A stretch of DNA of 10,218 nucleotides from Gallionella sp. UBA6045 (GCA_002429165.1 DIYV01000011.1:49010-59227); one strand, 5' to 3'; numbered from the stretch's first letter, positions 1-9,007 are shown. The notes: generated from the sequence alone by a model not told the origin. Made by a program: numbers and translations.

Positions 1-494
1 ATCACCGGCTTGATGATGCACGGATAACCGATATGCTCTATTGCGGCCCGCATCTCGGCCAGGCTATCGGCAAAACGATACGGGGAAGTAGGCAGGCTCA
101 GTGTCTCCGCTGCCAGGCGGCGTATGCCTTCGCGGTTCATGGTCAGGCGGGCAGCTCGCGCGGTGGGGATGACGCGCGCCAATCCTTCACGCTCGATCTG
201 TTCCAGCATGTCGGTGGCGATGGCCTCGATCTCCGGCACGATGATATGCGGTTTCTCCTGTTCGATCAGCGCGCGAAATGCAGTGCCGTCCGCCATGTTG
301 ATCACATGCGCGCGATGCGCGACCTGGTGTCCGGGTGCGTGGGCATAGCGATCCACCGCGATGGTTTCCACGCCGAGGCGCTGCAGTGCGATGATGACTT
401 CCTTGCCCAACTCGCCGCTGCCGAGCAGCATGACGCGGGTAGCGGAAGGAGTGAGCGGCGTGCCGATAGCGAGTGGTTTCATTTGAGTAGTCAT
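1..494 (-). CDS. purT: Formate-dependent phosphoribosylglycinamide formyltransferase 2 (5' part, cut by window edge)
   Basis: Reading leftward from an ATG at 494, the sequence gives 164 complete residues and runs off the window. The protein is PurT, an ATP-grasp enzyme that uses formate and ATP to formylate glycinamide ribonucleotide in purine synthesis (cytosolic). Near the N-terminus is [13 protein letters not shown] (residues 21-33). Further on are [12 protein letters not shown] (86-97), [14 protein letters not shown] (117-130), [11 protein letters not shown] (134-144) and [10 protein letters not shown] (155-164); all are strongly PurT-like. The fragment covers the preATP-grasp domain and stops as the ATP-binding domain begins. 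A second ATG at 482 ([10 protein letters not shown]) matches the usual start of the family about as well; neither start has a strong ribosome site, so the start is uncertain by 4 codons. It is divergent from the aldolase gene, with 115 bases between the starts. The identification is firm. Confidence 0.93.
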   Translation of the reverse strand, partial: MTTQMKPLAIGTPLTPSATRVMLLGSGELGKEVIIALQRLGVETIAVDRYAHAPGHQVAHRAHVINMADGTAFRALIEQEKPHIIVPEIEAIATDMLEQIEREGLARVIPTARAARLTMNREGIRRLAAETLSLPTSPYRFADSLAEMRAAIEHIGYPCIIKPV

Positions 495-527
495 TCCATG
501 TGATTGCGAGCATTGAAACTGAACGAA

Positions 528-533
528 ATTATA
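528..533 (-). promoter_or_regulatory. Candidate -10 box for purT
   Basis: On the minus strand this reads TATAAT, a perfect sigma-70 -10 match. It lies 33 bases upstream of the purT ATG at 494, so transcription would start near 521. The -35 position at 17-base spacing falls in an A-rich tract (minus strand) with no good TTGACA match. This is therefore a -10 candidate only. Basis: seen in sequence, with the role inferred. Confidence 0.35.
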
Positions 534-596
534 CACGCTGGGGTATGGATTTTTTTCTGTCGCACAGGAGTAACATAAGCTATCCATCTCAACCAC

Positions 597-602
597 AGGG
601 AG
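597..602 (+). promoter_or_regulatory. Ribosome binding site of the aldolase gene
   Basis: AGGGAG lies 7 bases before the ATG at 610. This good Shine-Dalgarno match fixes the aldolase start. Confidence 0.7.
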
Positions 603-609
603 CGTAATC

Positions 610-1659
610 ATGACGAACATCGTGCAATTGCTTGGTGATGAAGCAGAACACCTGTTGAAGTATCGCTGCACCGGCATCAGCAAAGAATCCTTGCACCTGC
701 CGGGTGCGGACTACGTGGATCGCGTGGTGGCAATCAAGGACCGCAAGCCCGGCGTGCTGCGCAGCCTGCAAGCCCTGTACGGCCAGGGGCGGCTGGCCAA
801 TACCGGCTATCTTTCGCTGCTGCCGGTGGACCAGGGTGTGGAGCATTCCGCCGGCGCATCGTTTGCGCCCAACCCGATTTATTTCGATCCGGACAACATC
901 GTCAAACTCGCCATCGAGGGCGGCTGCAACGGAGTGGCTTCGACGCTAGGCGTACTGGGTTCGGTCGCGCGCCGCTATGCTCACAAGATCCCGTTCATCG
1001 TGAAGATCAACCACAACGAGATGCTGACCTATCCAAATATCTACGACCAGACAATATTTGCCAGCGTGGATCAGTCGTTCGACATGGGCGCGGTGGCGGT
1101 CGGCGCGACGGTGTTCTACGGTTCCGAGCATTCGCGCAGACAAATCCAGGAAGTCTCCGAAGCATTCGAGCACGCCCATGAACTTGGCATGGCCACGATC
1201 CTGTGGGCGTACCTGCGCAATCCTGCTTTCAAGACCGCCGACAAGGATTTTCACGTGTCTGCCGACCTCACCGGGCAAGCCAACCATCTCGCCGTCACCA
1301 TCAACGCGGACATCGTGAAGCAGAAAATGGCCGAGAACAACGGCGGCTACAACGCGATCAAGTTCGGCAAGACCAGCCCCAAGGTATACAGCGAGCTGAC
1401 CACCGACCATCCGATCGACCTGGTGCGCTACCAGGTGGCGAACTGTTACATGGGACGGGTCGGCATGATCAATTCCGGCGGAGAATCGGGCAAGAATGAT
1501 CTGCAGCAGGCGGTGCGAACGGCGGTGATCAACAAGCGCGCCGGCGGCATGGGCATGATCTCGGGACGCAAGGCATTCCAGAAACCGATGCAGGACGGTG
1601 TGGCACTGCTCAATGCGATTCAGGATGTGTATCTGGCAAAAGATGTGACGGTGGCGTAA
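610..1659 (+). CDS. fbaB: Class I fructose-bisphosphate aldolase (FbaB/DhnA type)
   Basis: This 349-residue protein is collinear with E. coli FbaB (350 aa). FbaB is a Schiff-base aldolase that cleaves or forms fructose 1,6-bisphosphate in glycolysis and gluconeogenesis, in the cytosol. Landmarks are [16 protein letters not shown] (70-85), [13 protein letters not shown] (131-143), ILWAYLRN (197-204), [12 protein letters not shown] (215-226), [17 protein letters not shown] (231-247), [10 protein letters not shown] (274-283) and [17 protein letters not shown] (307-323). Lys237 in DIVKQKM aligns with the Schiff-base lysine of E. coli FbaB. It is unrelated in sequence to the zinc class II enzymes. 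It has a clear ribosome site and a complete reading frame. It stands alone, divergent from purT and convergent with the HD-domain gene, 72 bases away. I see no convincing terminator hairpin between those two ends. The family is certain; the physiological direction cannot be read from sequence. Confidence 0.96.
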   Translation: MTNIVQLLGDEAEHLLKYRCTGISKESLHLPGADYVDRVVAIKDRKPGVLRSLQALYGQGRLANTGYLSLLPVDQGVEHSAGASFAPNPIYFDPDNIVKLAIEGGCNGVASTLGVLGSVARRYAHKIPFIVKINHNEMLTYPNIYDQTIFASVDQSFDMGAVAVGATVFYGSEHSRRQIQEVSEAFEHAHELGMATILWAYLRNPAFKTADKDFHVSADLTGQANHLAVTINADIVKQKMAENNGGYNAIKFGKTSPKVYSELTTDHPIDLVRYQVANCYMGRVGMINSGGESGKNDLQQAVRTAVINKRAGGMGMISGRKAFQKPMQDGVALLNAIQDVYLAKDVTVA

Positions 1660-1731
1660 TCAGCCGGCGTCATTCATGACAGGTTGCCGAAGCACTTGCG
1701 GCGGGACTCCTGTTGCAAGCTCGGAGACGAA

Positions 1732-2655
1732 TCAATTGCGTGCATCCAGGGCTTGGGATTTCTCGGCGATTCCGCCGCGTTTGAGCATGGAAAGATACTT
1801 CTCGTTATGCTCGATCACTTTCGACAGGTAGGCAAGATTTTTCTCGATCGACTCCAGATAGTAATTATTCTCGACGCCCATCACGGCGTTGAAGTGAAAT
1901 CTCAGCATACGGTACATGCCGCCCAATGGGCCGTCGAGCTTTTCCCTGGTAACTCCGTAAAACGTGTTGGTCTGGCGCAACAAGCCGAACATATTCTGGT
2001 AGTTTCCGAAATTAGCCTCCCTGAACTCCAGATACAGAAACAGCAGTTTTTCGAGATAAGTGCGGTCAGCCATTTGACCGGTCAGATCGGCGCTGGCCAC
2101 GACTTGTCCGAGCAGGCGTGTGCGTTCATCCGGAAATTCGATCATGGGAAATTTCAGCGCCGGATTGGTACCGCTGATCATCGGCTCCAGCGCGTTCGGA
2201 TAACCGGATGGAAGATGCTTTTCGGCGATGTATTTCTTCATGAAAGCTATTCCGCGTTTGACATGGGTCAGGGTGTATTGGGCGCCGGTTCCGCCTTCCT
2301 CGCCGTCCATCTGTGAATAGCCTATATCGTGCATCAGGGCAGCGATCATGATCAGCGTCATTTCGTCGTCGCTCAGACGTTTTCCGGAAAGCTGCACGCC
2401 GTGCATCAGCCTCACGGCACACAGGAATACGTCCAGCGTATGGCGCTTGTCATGGTAGAGCGTCTTGATGGAACTGTAGCCGGGATAATCACCGCGGAAC
2501 AGGGACATCACGTCATCAAAAACAGTTTTGATTAATGAAGTGTCATATCCCGGGTTGATACGGACGAGAATGCTGGCCGCCTTGTCCCAAACAGTGCCCG
2601 GGTCACTGTTGGCAAAAAGGCCGTTGATCTCGGCGGATGTCGGGATGTTTTCCAT
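1732..2655 (-). CDS. HD-domain metal-dependent phosphohydrolase, PDEase-like
   Basis: The ATG at 2655 gives 307 residues. A TTG two codons upstream (2661) is possible, and neither start has a strong ribosome site. The protein is soluble, with no signal peptide or membrane segment. With the ATG start, the HD-fold residues are YHDKRHTLDV (His68, His72), LMHDIGY (His109-Asp110), the THVKRG histidine (His131) and SADLTGQ (Asp190). These match the H...HD...D metal-ligand pattern of the HD superfamily. The YHxxxHxxDV motif is the one found in 3',5'-cyclic nucleotide phosphodiesterases. A mostly helical C-terminal part of about 110 residues follows, with FLYLEFREANFGNYQNMFGLL and a last helix ending in KYLSMLKRGG. 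No GGDEF, EAL, REC or PAS domain is attached. The likely activity is phosphoester hydrolysis with bound metal. A cyclic nucleotide substrate is plausible but unproven. I do not recognise a named gene, and the neighbours give no clue. Confidence 0.85.
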   Translation of the reverse strand: MENIPTSAEINGLFANSDPGTVWDKAASILVRINPGYDTSLIKTVFDDVMSLFRGDYPGYSSIKTLYHDKRHTLDVFLCAVRLMHGVQLSGKRLSDDEMTLIMIAALMHDIGYSQMDGEEGGTGAQYTLTHVKRGIAFMKKYIAEKHLPSGYPNALEPMISGTNPALKFPMIEFPDERTRLLGQVVASADLTGQMADRTYLEKLLFLYLEFREANFGNYQNMFGLLRQTNTFYGVTREKLDGPLGGMYRMLRFHFNAVMGVENNYYLESIEKNLAYLSKVIEHNEKYLSMLKRGGIAEKSQALDARN

Positions 2656-2789
2656 TTTCAAATAATCAGCGCATTAGGTACCCGGTTGATTCATTGCAAT
2701 CTACCCGCTAACCATGCTGCATGATACCCCCGACTATTGAAAAAAACGAGCTTACTGTATTACCAAATGATGTACGGCTGCTATTTCCA

Positions 2790-3674
2790 CTATGATTTTG
2801 ATACCGCAAGCAATTTCCCGGACAGCAAACTGGCGGAGACGATCAGCAACGCGCCCACCCAGTCACGCAGTTGCATCGCTTCGTTGGCGAGAAAATATGA
2901 CGAAATCGCCGCTGCGACCAGTTCAAACAGGAACAGGATGATGGCGCGATTGGCGGACAGGTTGGCAATGGCAAACTGTAATACGAAAGTGGAACAGCAC
3001 AGTACGATACCCAGCAGCCCGAGTATCAGCCAGGCCTGGGCGTCAATCGCCAAAAGTCGTTCGGGCAATCCGCCTTGCCACAACAACAACGGTATCGCCA
3101 GTAAGATCGTACCGAGCCAAACACTGTAGGACTTAATCTGCAAGCTCAAATGCGCGGCGCGGCGCGACACAACATTGGAAAGCGCAAAAGCCATACCGGC
3201 AGACAAGCCGATCCATTCGGCAATATTTTGCGGCAGCGGCAGGCCCAGATGCGGCTCCCACAGCATAATGACTGCTCCGGAAAAAGACAGCAGAATAACC
3301 AGGTAGCCATAGCGATTGAGGCGCTCACCCAGCAGCCAATACGAAAACAGGATCGTCCACAACGGCGCAAGGTAGAACAACAACAGTACGCGCATCACCT
3401 CGCCATACAGTACCGCAAGCACATAGCCAAAATTCGTCCAGCCCGCGCAAAATACCAGCAATAACGCCCACCAGCCCGCCCTCGGCAGTTCTCGCCACGC
3501 TCCGGGCAGCATAAGCATGCCGCACAGCATCGCCAGCAGATAGGTGATCAGTGTAGCCAGCGTCCCTGACACACCGGCGTCCTGCAACACTCGGTAGGGA
3601 TACCAGATCAATCCCCAAACCAATGCACCGGTCAAAGCGCCGGCGACTGGCATTACATTTTGTTTTGATGACAC
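2790..3674 (-). CDS. EamA/DMT-superfamily permease (10 predicted membrane helices)
   Basis: The GTG at 3674 gives a 294-residue inner-membrane protein. I chose this start because AGGGG lies 7 bases upstream. The frame also opens at GTG 3701, and an ATG lies at 3653. Hydrophobic stretches make about ten helices arranged as two EamA halves. Approximate positions are 8-26, 37-56, 67-90, 92-113, 122-139, 150-168, 180-198, 211-230, 238-260 and 266-288. Half one ends with LAPLWTILFSYWLLGERL, the typical EamA helix-4 signature. Half two has the matching FLFELVAAAISSYFLANE. DMT-family carriers usually export or exchange amino acids, nucleotide precursors or other metabolites. The substrate cannot be predicted here. 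The gene is divergent from dapC, with 126 bases between starts. That could hint at a lysine or DAP link, but this is speculation. The family call is confident. Confidence 0.9.
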   Translation of the reverse strand: MSSKQNVMPVAGALTGALVWGLIWYPYRVLQDAGVSGTLATLITYLLAMLCGMLMLPGAWRELPRAGWWALLLVFCAGWTNFGYVLAVLYGEVMRVLLLFYLAPLWTILFSYWLLGERLNRYGYLVILLSFSGAVIMLWEPHLGLPLPQNIAEWIGLSAGMAFALSNVVSRRAAHLSLQIKSYSVWLGTILLAIPLLLWQGGLPERLLAIDAQAWLILGLLGIVLCCSTFVLQFAIANLSANRAIILFLFELVAAAISSYFLANEAMQLRDWVGALLIVSASLLSGKLLAVSKS

Positions 3675-3681
3675 TGGCCCG

Positions 3682-3686
3682 CCCCT
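3682..3686 (-). promoter_or_regulatory. Ribosome binding site of the EamA permease
   Basis: The minus strand reads AGGGG here, 7 bases before GTG 3674-3672. This decides the start in favour of GTG over the upstream GTG at 3701. Confidence 0.55.
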
Positions 3687-3702
3687 AATATTGCATTGCA
3701 CC

Positions 3703-3710
3703 AGTATAAT
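3703..3710. promoter_or_regulatory. Overlapping divergent -10 candidates for the permease and dapC
   Basis: The plus strand at 3705-3710 reads TATAAT. The minus strand at 3708-3703 reads TATACT. The two -10-like boxes overlap in the gap between the divergent permease and dapC genes. The minus box would place a start near 3696, about 22 bases before the permease GTG, which fits well. The plus box would give dapC a leader of about 80 bases. Neither box has a convincing -35 at 16-18 bases, so both remain candidates. Confidence 0.3.
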
Positions 3711-3774
3711 GCGCGCTGATTTTCGTGCGCCACTGAAACAGCAAACAAATGGGATAGAAAATGCCCCGGGAATT

Positions 3775-3814
3775 ACCCAAATGAACCAGGATTTACCCAG
3801 ATGAACCCAGATTT
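3775..3814 (+). repeat. 20-bp imperfect tandem duplication across the dapC start
   Basis: Two adjacent 20-base units, 3775-3794 and 3795-3814, match at 17 of 20 positions; they differ at unit positions 6, 14 and 15. Each unit contains an ATG, at 3781 and 3801. The shift of 20 bases puts the two ATGs in different frames. The second ATG is the dapC start. Confidence 0.85.
3781..3804 (+). CDS. Possible 7-codon leader peptide overlapping the dapC start
   Basis: The ATG at 3781 opens a 7-codon frame, MNQDLPR, ending in TGA at 3802-3804. This stop overlaps the dapC ATG at 3801 in an ATGA arrangement typical of translational coupling. GGGAA lies 8 bases before the leader ATG. The peptide echoes the dapC N-terminus (MNPDLQR) because both derive from the 20-bp duplication. 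It may be an accidental by-product of that duplication. If translated, it could deliver ribosomes to dapC. There is no lysine codon, so classical lysine attenuation is not supported. Confidence 0.3.
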   Translation: MNQDLPR

Positions 3815-4994
3815 ACAGCGACTGCAGCCCTACCCATTCCAGAAACTCGCCGCGCTGTTTTGCGAAGTTCTGCCCAACCCAGACTATCGTGCCATCAGCC
3901 TGTCCATCGGGGAACCGAAACACGCCGCTCCGCAATTCATACGCGACGCCTTGACGAACAATCTTGACGGGCTGGCAAATTATCCCACAACTGCCGGAAG
4001 CAACGCGTTGCGCAGTACGATAGCCAGCTGGCTGGCTGCCCGCTACGGCATTCCGACGCCCGATGCCGATACCCAGGTCCTGCCGGTAAACGGCAGCCGC
4101 GAAGCGCTGTTTTCATTTGCCCAGGCGGTTGTCGACCGCAGCAAAGATAACCCGGTCGTGGTCTGTCCCAACCCGTTCTACCAGATTTATGAGGGCGCCG
4201 CATTCCTGTCAGGGGCCACACCCGTCTTCCTCAACAATATCCCGGAGAACAACTTTGCGTTGAATTTTTCGCAATTGCCTGAAGACACCTGGCAGCGCAC
4301 CCAGCTTGTTTACGTCTGTACACCGGGAAATCCCACCGGGCGCGTGATGACGCTGGAGGAATGGGAAATATTGTTCGAAATGTCCGACCGGCACGACTTT
4401 GTAATCGCTTCGGATGAATGCTATTCCGAGATTTACTTTTCCGAAAAACCGCTGGGCGCATTGCAGGCAGCTCATCGCCTGGGCCGCAGCGACTACAAGA
4501 ACCTGGTCGTATTCTCCAGCCTGTCGAAACGCTCCAACGTGCCGGGCATGCGTTCCGGCTTTGTTGCGGGAGACGCCAGGGTCATCGAAAGCTTTGCGCT
4601 CTATCGCACCTACCACGGCTCGGCAATGAACCCGGCAGTACAGGCTGCCAGTATTGCCGCATGGAATGACGAAGATCATGTGGCGGAAAACCGCCGCATG
4701 TATGCGGATAAATTCGCCAGGGTGATGGAGATACTGAAACCGGTATTGCCGGTCACGCTGCCTGAAGCGGGTTTTTATCTGTGGATACGCACACCGGTTG
4801 CCGATACCGGCTTCGCGCAGGACTTGTATCGCGACTATAATGTGGCCGTATTGCCGGGAAGTTATCTCGCGCGCAGCGCCGATGGCATCAACCCCGGCGA
4901 AAATTTTGTGCGTCTGGCCCTGGTCGCCGGCACCGAGGAGACCGTGGAGGCCGCTCGGCGCATAGCCGAATTTGCAGGGGCGTATGCGCCCTAA
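3801..4994 (+). CDS. dapC: N-succinyldiaminopimelate aminotransferase
   Basis: This 397-residue fold-type I PLP aminotransferase is of the DapC type found in Betaproteobacteria. It transfers an amino group from glutamate to N-succinyl-2-amino-6-ketopimelate, giving N-succinyl-LL-diaminopimelate for lysine and peptidoglycan. Visible signatures are ISLSIGEPKH (32-41), NYPTTAGSNALR (60-71), VNGSREALF (96-104), CTPGNPTGR (173-181, Asn177), SDECYSEIYF (204-213, Asp205 and Tyr208 near the cofactor) and SSLSKRSNVPGMRSGF (239-254). Lys243 is the Schiff-base lysine, and FVRLAL (369-374) holds the carboxylate-binding arginine Arg371. The length is normal. AGGA lies 9 bases before the ATG. dapD follows 76 bases later, which supports the DAP role over another class I aminotransferase. 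The start region is duplicated upstream. Confidence 0.93.
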   Translation: MNPDLQRLQPYPFQKLAALFCEVLPNPDYRAISLSIGEPKHAAPQFIRDALTNNLDGLANYPTTAGSNALRSTIASWLAARYGIPTPDADTQVLPVNGSREALFSFAQAVVDRSKDNPVVVCPNPFYQIYEGAAFLSGATPVFLNNIPENNFALNFSQLPEDTWQRTQLVYVCTPGNPTGRVMTLEEWEILFEMSDRHDFVIASDECYSEIYFSEKPLGALQAAHRLGRSDYKNLVVFSSLSKRSNVPGMRSGFVAGDARVIESFALYRTYHGSAMNPAVQAASIAAWNDEDHVAENRRMYADKFARVMEILKPVLPVTLPEAGFYLWIRTPVADTGFAQDLYRDYNVAVLPGSYLARSADGINPGENFVRLALVAGTEETVEAARRIAEFAGAYAP

Positions 4995-4998
4995 TGTC

Positions 4999-5028
4999 AT
5001 GGCGATATTGACGAGGGCGTATTGCCAT
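4999..5028 (+). other. Hairpin between dapC and dapD
   Basis: The arms ATGGCGATA (4999-5007) and TATTGCCAT (5020-5028) form a 9-bp stem with one G-U pair and a 12-base loop. No U-run follows, so it is not a standard intrinsic terminator. It lies five bases after the dapC stop and could be an mRNA processing or stability element within a dapCD transcript. Role inferred. Confidence 0.4.
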
Positions 5029-5059
5029 ACACCCCTGGCAGCAAACAACATTCATTAAC

Positions 5060-5065
5060 AGGAAA
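5060..5065 (+). promoter_or_regulatory. Ribosome binding site of dapD
   Basis: AGGAAA lies 5 bases before the ATG at 5071 and supports that start. Confidence 0.6.
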
Positions 5066-5070
5066 TCATC

Positions 5071-5892
5071 ATGGACCAATTGCAACAAATCATCGAAAAA
5101 AGTTTTGAACGCCGCGCCGAGATCACGCCGCGCAATGCCGACGCACAGCTCAAAGAAGCCGTCGATAACGTCATTACCCAGCTGGACCAGGGCAAGCTGC
5201 GCGTTGCGGAAAAAATAGACGGCCAGTGGGTCACTCACCAATGGCTCAAAAAAGCCGTGCTGCTGTCGTTCCGGCTGGAAGACAACGCCTTCATCAAGGG
5301 CGGATTCACCAACTACTACGACAAGGTTCCTTCCAAATTCGCCGACTACAACAGCCGCGATTTCCGCGAAGGCGGTTTCCGCGTGGTGCCTCCTGCCGCG
5401 GCGCGCAGAGGCGCGTTCATCGGCAAGAATGTGGTGCTGATGCCCTCCTATGTCAATATCGGCGCGTATGTCGATGAAGGCACCATGGTGGACACCTGGG
5501 CGACGGTCGGCTCCTGCGCGCAGATCGGCAAGAATGTGCATTTGAGCGGCGGTGTCGGCATCGGCGGCGTGCTGGAACCGGTGCAGGCCAACCCGACCAT
5601 CATCGGCGACAATTGCTTCATCGGCGCCCGTTCGGAAATCGTGGAAGGTGTGATTCTGGAAGACAACGTGGTGATTTCGATGGGCGTATTTATCGGTCAA
5701 AGCACCAAGATCTATGACCGCGAAACTGGCGAGGTTCACTATGGTCGGGTACCATCCGGTTCTGTGGTCGTCAGCGGCAGCCTGCCTTCCAAGGACGGCA
5801 GCTACAGTTTGTACTGCGCTGTGATCGTAAAGAAGGTGGATGCCAAAACATTATCCAAGGTTGGCATCAACGAATTGTTGCGCGGGATTTAA
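5071..5892 (+). CDS. dapD: 2,3,4,5-tetrahydropyridine-2,6-dicarboxylate N-succinyltransferase
   Basis: This 273-residue protein is collinear with E. coli DapD (274 aa). It uses succinyl-CoA to succinylate tetrahydrodipicolinate, the first committed step of the succinylase branch of DAP/lysine synthesis. The N-terminal helical domain spans about 1-100. A left-handed beta-helix of hexapeptide repeats covers about 113-215 (for example [53 protein letters not shown]). A C-terminal strand domain follows. Arg104 in GGFRVVP and Asp141 in MVDTWATVG align with the known substrate-binding residues. The enzyme is expected to be a cytosolic trimer. Its product is the substrate of DapC, encoded just upstream, and DapE lies about 1.7 kb downstream. 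A structured repeat begins 24 bases after the stop. The identification is very secure. Confidence 0.97.
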   Translation: MDQLQQIIEKSFERRAEITPRNADAQLKEAVDNVITQLDQGKLRVAEKIDGQWVTHQWLKKAVLLSFRLEDNAFIKGGFTNYYDKVPSKFADYNSRDFREGGFRVVPPAAARRGAFIGKNVVLMPSYVNIGAYVDEGTMVDTWATVGSCAQIGKNVHLSGGVGIGGVLEPVQANPTIIGDNCFIGARSEIVEGVILEDNVVISMGVFIGQSTKIYDRETGEVHYGRVPSGSVVVSGSLPSKDGSYSLYCAVIVKKVDAKTLSKVGINELLRGI

Positions 5893-5916
5893 TTGAAAAA
5901 GTAGATTGAGTGTTTC

Positions 5917-6040
5917 TTAAAATTCAAATTTCTGATGAATCAACTGATGGAACTGCTAGCCAGACAAGGCGTGTGATAAAAATCGTCGCGCCGCATATGG
6001 CTTATATGCATGCAAGATTTTTAGAACACAACGAAGTATG
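5917..6040 (-). repeat. Structured dispersed repeat, copy A (after dapD)
   Basis: This non-coding element lies between dapD and pilU and matches, in opposite orientation, the element at the end of dapE. Shared parts, compared on the minus strand here against the plus strand there, are: CTTCGTTGTG (6036-6027) versus CTGCGTTGTG (8850-8859); the central hairpin with CATAT...ATATGCGGCGCG; CTTGTCTG versus CTTGCCTG; and a TGAATTTTAA-like end. In addition, 5941-5962 matches 8784-8805 directly at 20 of 22 bases. The outer limits are estimates. No transposase is present, so it would be a non-autonomous or regulatory repeat. Orientation is assigned arbitrarily, taking copy B as plus. Confidence 0.7.
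5977..6023. other. Central hairpin of repeat copy A
   Basis: The outer stem TAAAAATC/GATTTTTA (5977-5984 with 6016-6023) has 8 perfect base pairs. The inner stem GCATAT/ATATGC (5993-5998 with 6004-6009) has 6 base pairs and a GGCTT loop. Between the stems is an asymmetric internal loop, GTCGCGCC on one side and ATGCAA on the other. The architecture is shared with the hairpin at 8861-8911 (reverse orientation). Confidence 0.7.
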
Positions 6041-6060
6041 GCAACGAAACTTTGGATTTT

Positions 6061-6066
6061 AAGGAG
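6061..6066 (+). promoter_or_regulatory. Ribosome binding site of pilU
   Basis: AAGGAG lies 6 bases before the ATG at 6073. This strong Shine-Dalgarno sequence excludes the upstream in-frame TTG at 6052, which would lie before it. Confidence 0.75.
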
Positions 6067-6072
6067 CACACA

Positions 6073-7235
6073 ATGATCGTCACACCATTACTGCAATTAG
6101 CCGCCAACAAACAGGCTTCCGACCTGTTTTTCTCTGTCGGTGCGCCGGTCAACATCAAGATCGATGGAATCACAATGCCGGTCAACGCGCAGGCTCTGGA
6201 TGCCGATGTCATCAAGCGTATCGCGTATGAAATGATGTCGCCGCAGCAGATCGCCGATTTCGAAACCTATATGGAGATGAATTTCTCTTTCCGCGCCGAG
6301 GGCGTCGGCAATTTCCGCGTCAACGTTTTCCGCCAGCGCGGCGACATGGCGATCGTGATTCGCCACATCAAGGCGAAGATCGGAAACTCTGAAGACCTTA
6401 ACCTGCCCGGCGTACTAAAGGAACTGGTCATGGAAAAGCGCGGTCTGGTGCTGGTGGTCGGCGCGACCGGTTCCGGAAAGTCCACCACCCTGGCATCCAT
6501 GATCGAGCACCGCAACAATTCGGTGAGCGGCCATATCCTGACCATCGAGGAGCCCATCGAATATATTTTCAGCCATAACAAATCCATCGTGAATCAGCGC
6601 GAAATCGGCACCGATACGCTCACCTATGAAAGTGCGTTGTACAGCGGGATGCGCGAAGCGCCGGATGTGCTGATGATAGGCGAAGTTCGTGATCGCGAAA
6701 CACTCAAGCACGCACTGATCTTTGCTCAGACCGGGCATTTGTGCCTGACCACCCTGCACGCCAACAACAGTTATCACGCGCTGAACCGCATCGTGAATTT
6801 CTTCCCTTACGAATCCCGCAGGGGCGTTCTGGCCGATTTGTCGATGTGCTTGCGCGCGGTGATTTCGCAGCGCCTAGTGCGCGGCGTGCAAGGCAAACAA
6901 ATCCCGGCCGTGGAAATTCTGCTCAATACCTCGTTGATCGCCGACCAGATCAAAAATGACGAACTCGACAAGATACGCGAGTCCATCGAAAAGAGCGTAT
7001 CAGCCGGTTCGCAAACCTTCGAGCAAGCCCTCTATAAGCTGTTCAAGAAGCAGCTGATCACCAAGGAAGAGGCGCTGCGCAACGCCGACTCGGCAAGCAA
7101 TTTGTCTTCACTGGTTGATTTCTCCGAGCGCACCGATACCCAGAAAGTGCCGGTATTCGGATCTGCCCCGCAGCCTCAAAAACCCGCACGCGGCGCTGAC
7201 TTTGGGGGCATCAAGCTTAATTTGAACGACCCCAA

Positions 7236-7239
<4 letters not shown>
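6073..7239 (+). CDS. pilU: Type IV pilus twitching-motility ATPase, PilU type
   Basis: This 388-residue hexameric secretion-type ATPase belongs to the PilT/PilU retraction family. PilU helps PilT depolymerise type IV pili at the cytoplasmic side of the inner membrane. The N-terminal domain spans about 1-110 (ASDLFFSVGAPVNIKIDG). The ATPase core has Walker A GATGSGKST (130-138, Lys136), the Asp box TIEEPIEY (157-164), Walker B LMIGEVRD (200-207, Glu204) and the His box TGHLCLTTLHANN (220-232, His229). The EVRDRETLKHALIFAQTGHL stretch and the C-terminal GGIKLNLNDPK tail favour PilU over PilT. The gene is complete, with a strong ribosome site. No pilT lies beside it here, unlike the pilT-pilU pair of Pseudomonas. 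Its stop overlaps the start of the next gene (ATGA, 7236-7239), so the two are probably translationally coupled. The preceding 180 bases carry a structured repeat. Confidence 0.92.
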
Positions 7240-8860
<1,621 letters not shown>

Positions 8861-8911
8861 AAAATATTTCTTGCTTACATATTTTTCATATGCGGCGCGG
8901 CGAAATATTTT
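8861..8911. other. Central hairpin of repeat copy B
   Basis: The outer stem AAAATATTTC/GAAATATTTT (8861-8870 with 8902-8911) has 10 perfect base pairs. The inner stem CATAT/ATATG (8878-8882 with 8888-8892) has loop TTTTC. The asymmetric internal loop has TTGCTTA on the left and CGGCGCGGC on the right. The dapE stop codon (8858-8860) lies directly before it. It could slow or end transcription after dapE, but no terminal U-run follows. Confidence 0.7.
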
Positions 8912-9007
8912 GCGAGCAGCCGCTATACGGCTTGCCTGCTTACCCCATTTCCAAGCCTTGCATTTGGGCGAACTCTGAATTTTTAAAGGCACCCAGCCAA
9001 GTTATAT

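Noticed and set aside
33..513. Open frames on both strands at the left edge other than purT
   Set aside because: The purT frame (from 494 leftward) has clear conserved motifs; the others are shadows of it.
1660..1731. A possible terminator between fbaB and the HD-domain gene
   Set aside because: Only a 5-bp CTTGC/GCAAG pairing with a large loop is visible and no U-run follows.
1684..2316. Long plus-strand open frame opposite the HD-domain gene
   Set aside because: It is antisense to a well-supported gene, shows no recognisable family and owes its length to the opposite strand's codon use.
2656..2789. A possible third repeat copy or promoter between the HD gene and the permease
   Set aside because: No stretch matches the repeat motifs, and no good -10/-35 pair is visible; only a T-run on the minus strand without a clear stem.
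4209..5739. Long minus-strand open frames opposite dapC and dapD
   Set aside because: They overlap confidently identified genes and their translations show no family features.
5935..5976. A 13-codon ORF, MNQLMELLARQGV, in repeat copy A
   Set aside because: It has no ribosome site, is very short and lies wholly in repeat sequence; copy B does not keep the ATG frame.
5902..6060. An open frame through copy A ending RFLEHNEVWQRNFGF
   Set aside because: It has no suitable start codon with a ribosome site and follows a non-coding repeat; the openness is probably chance.
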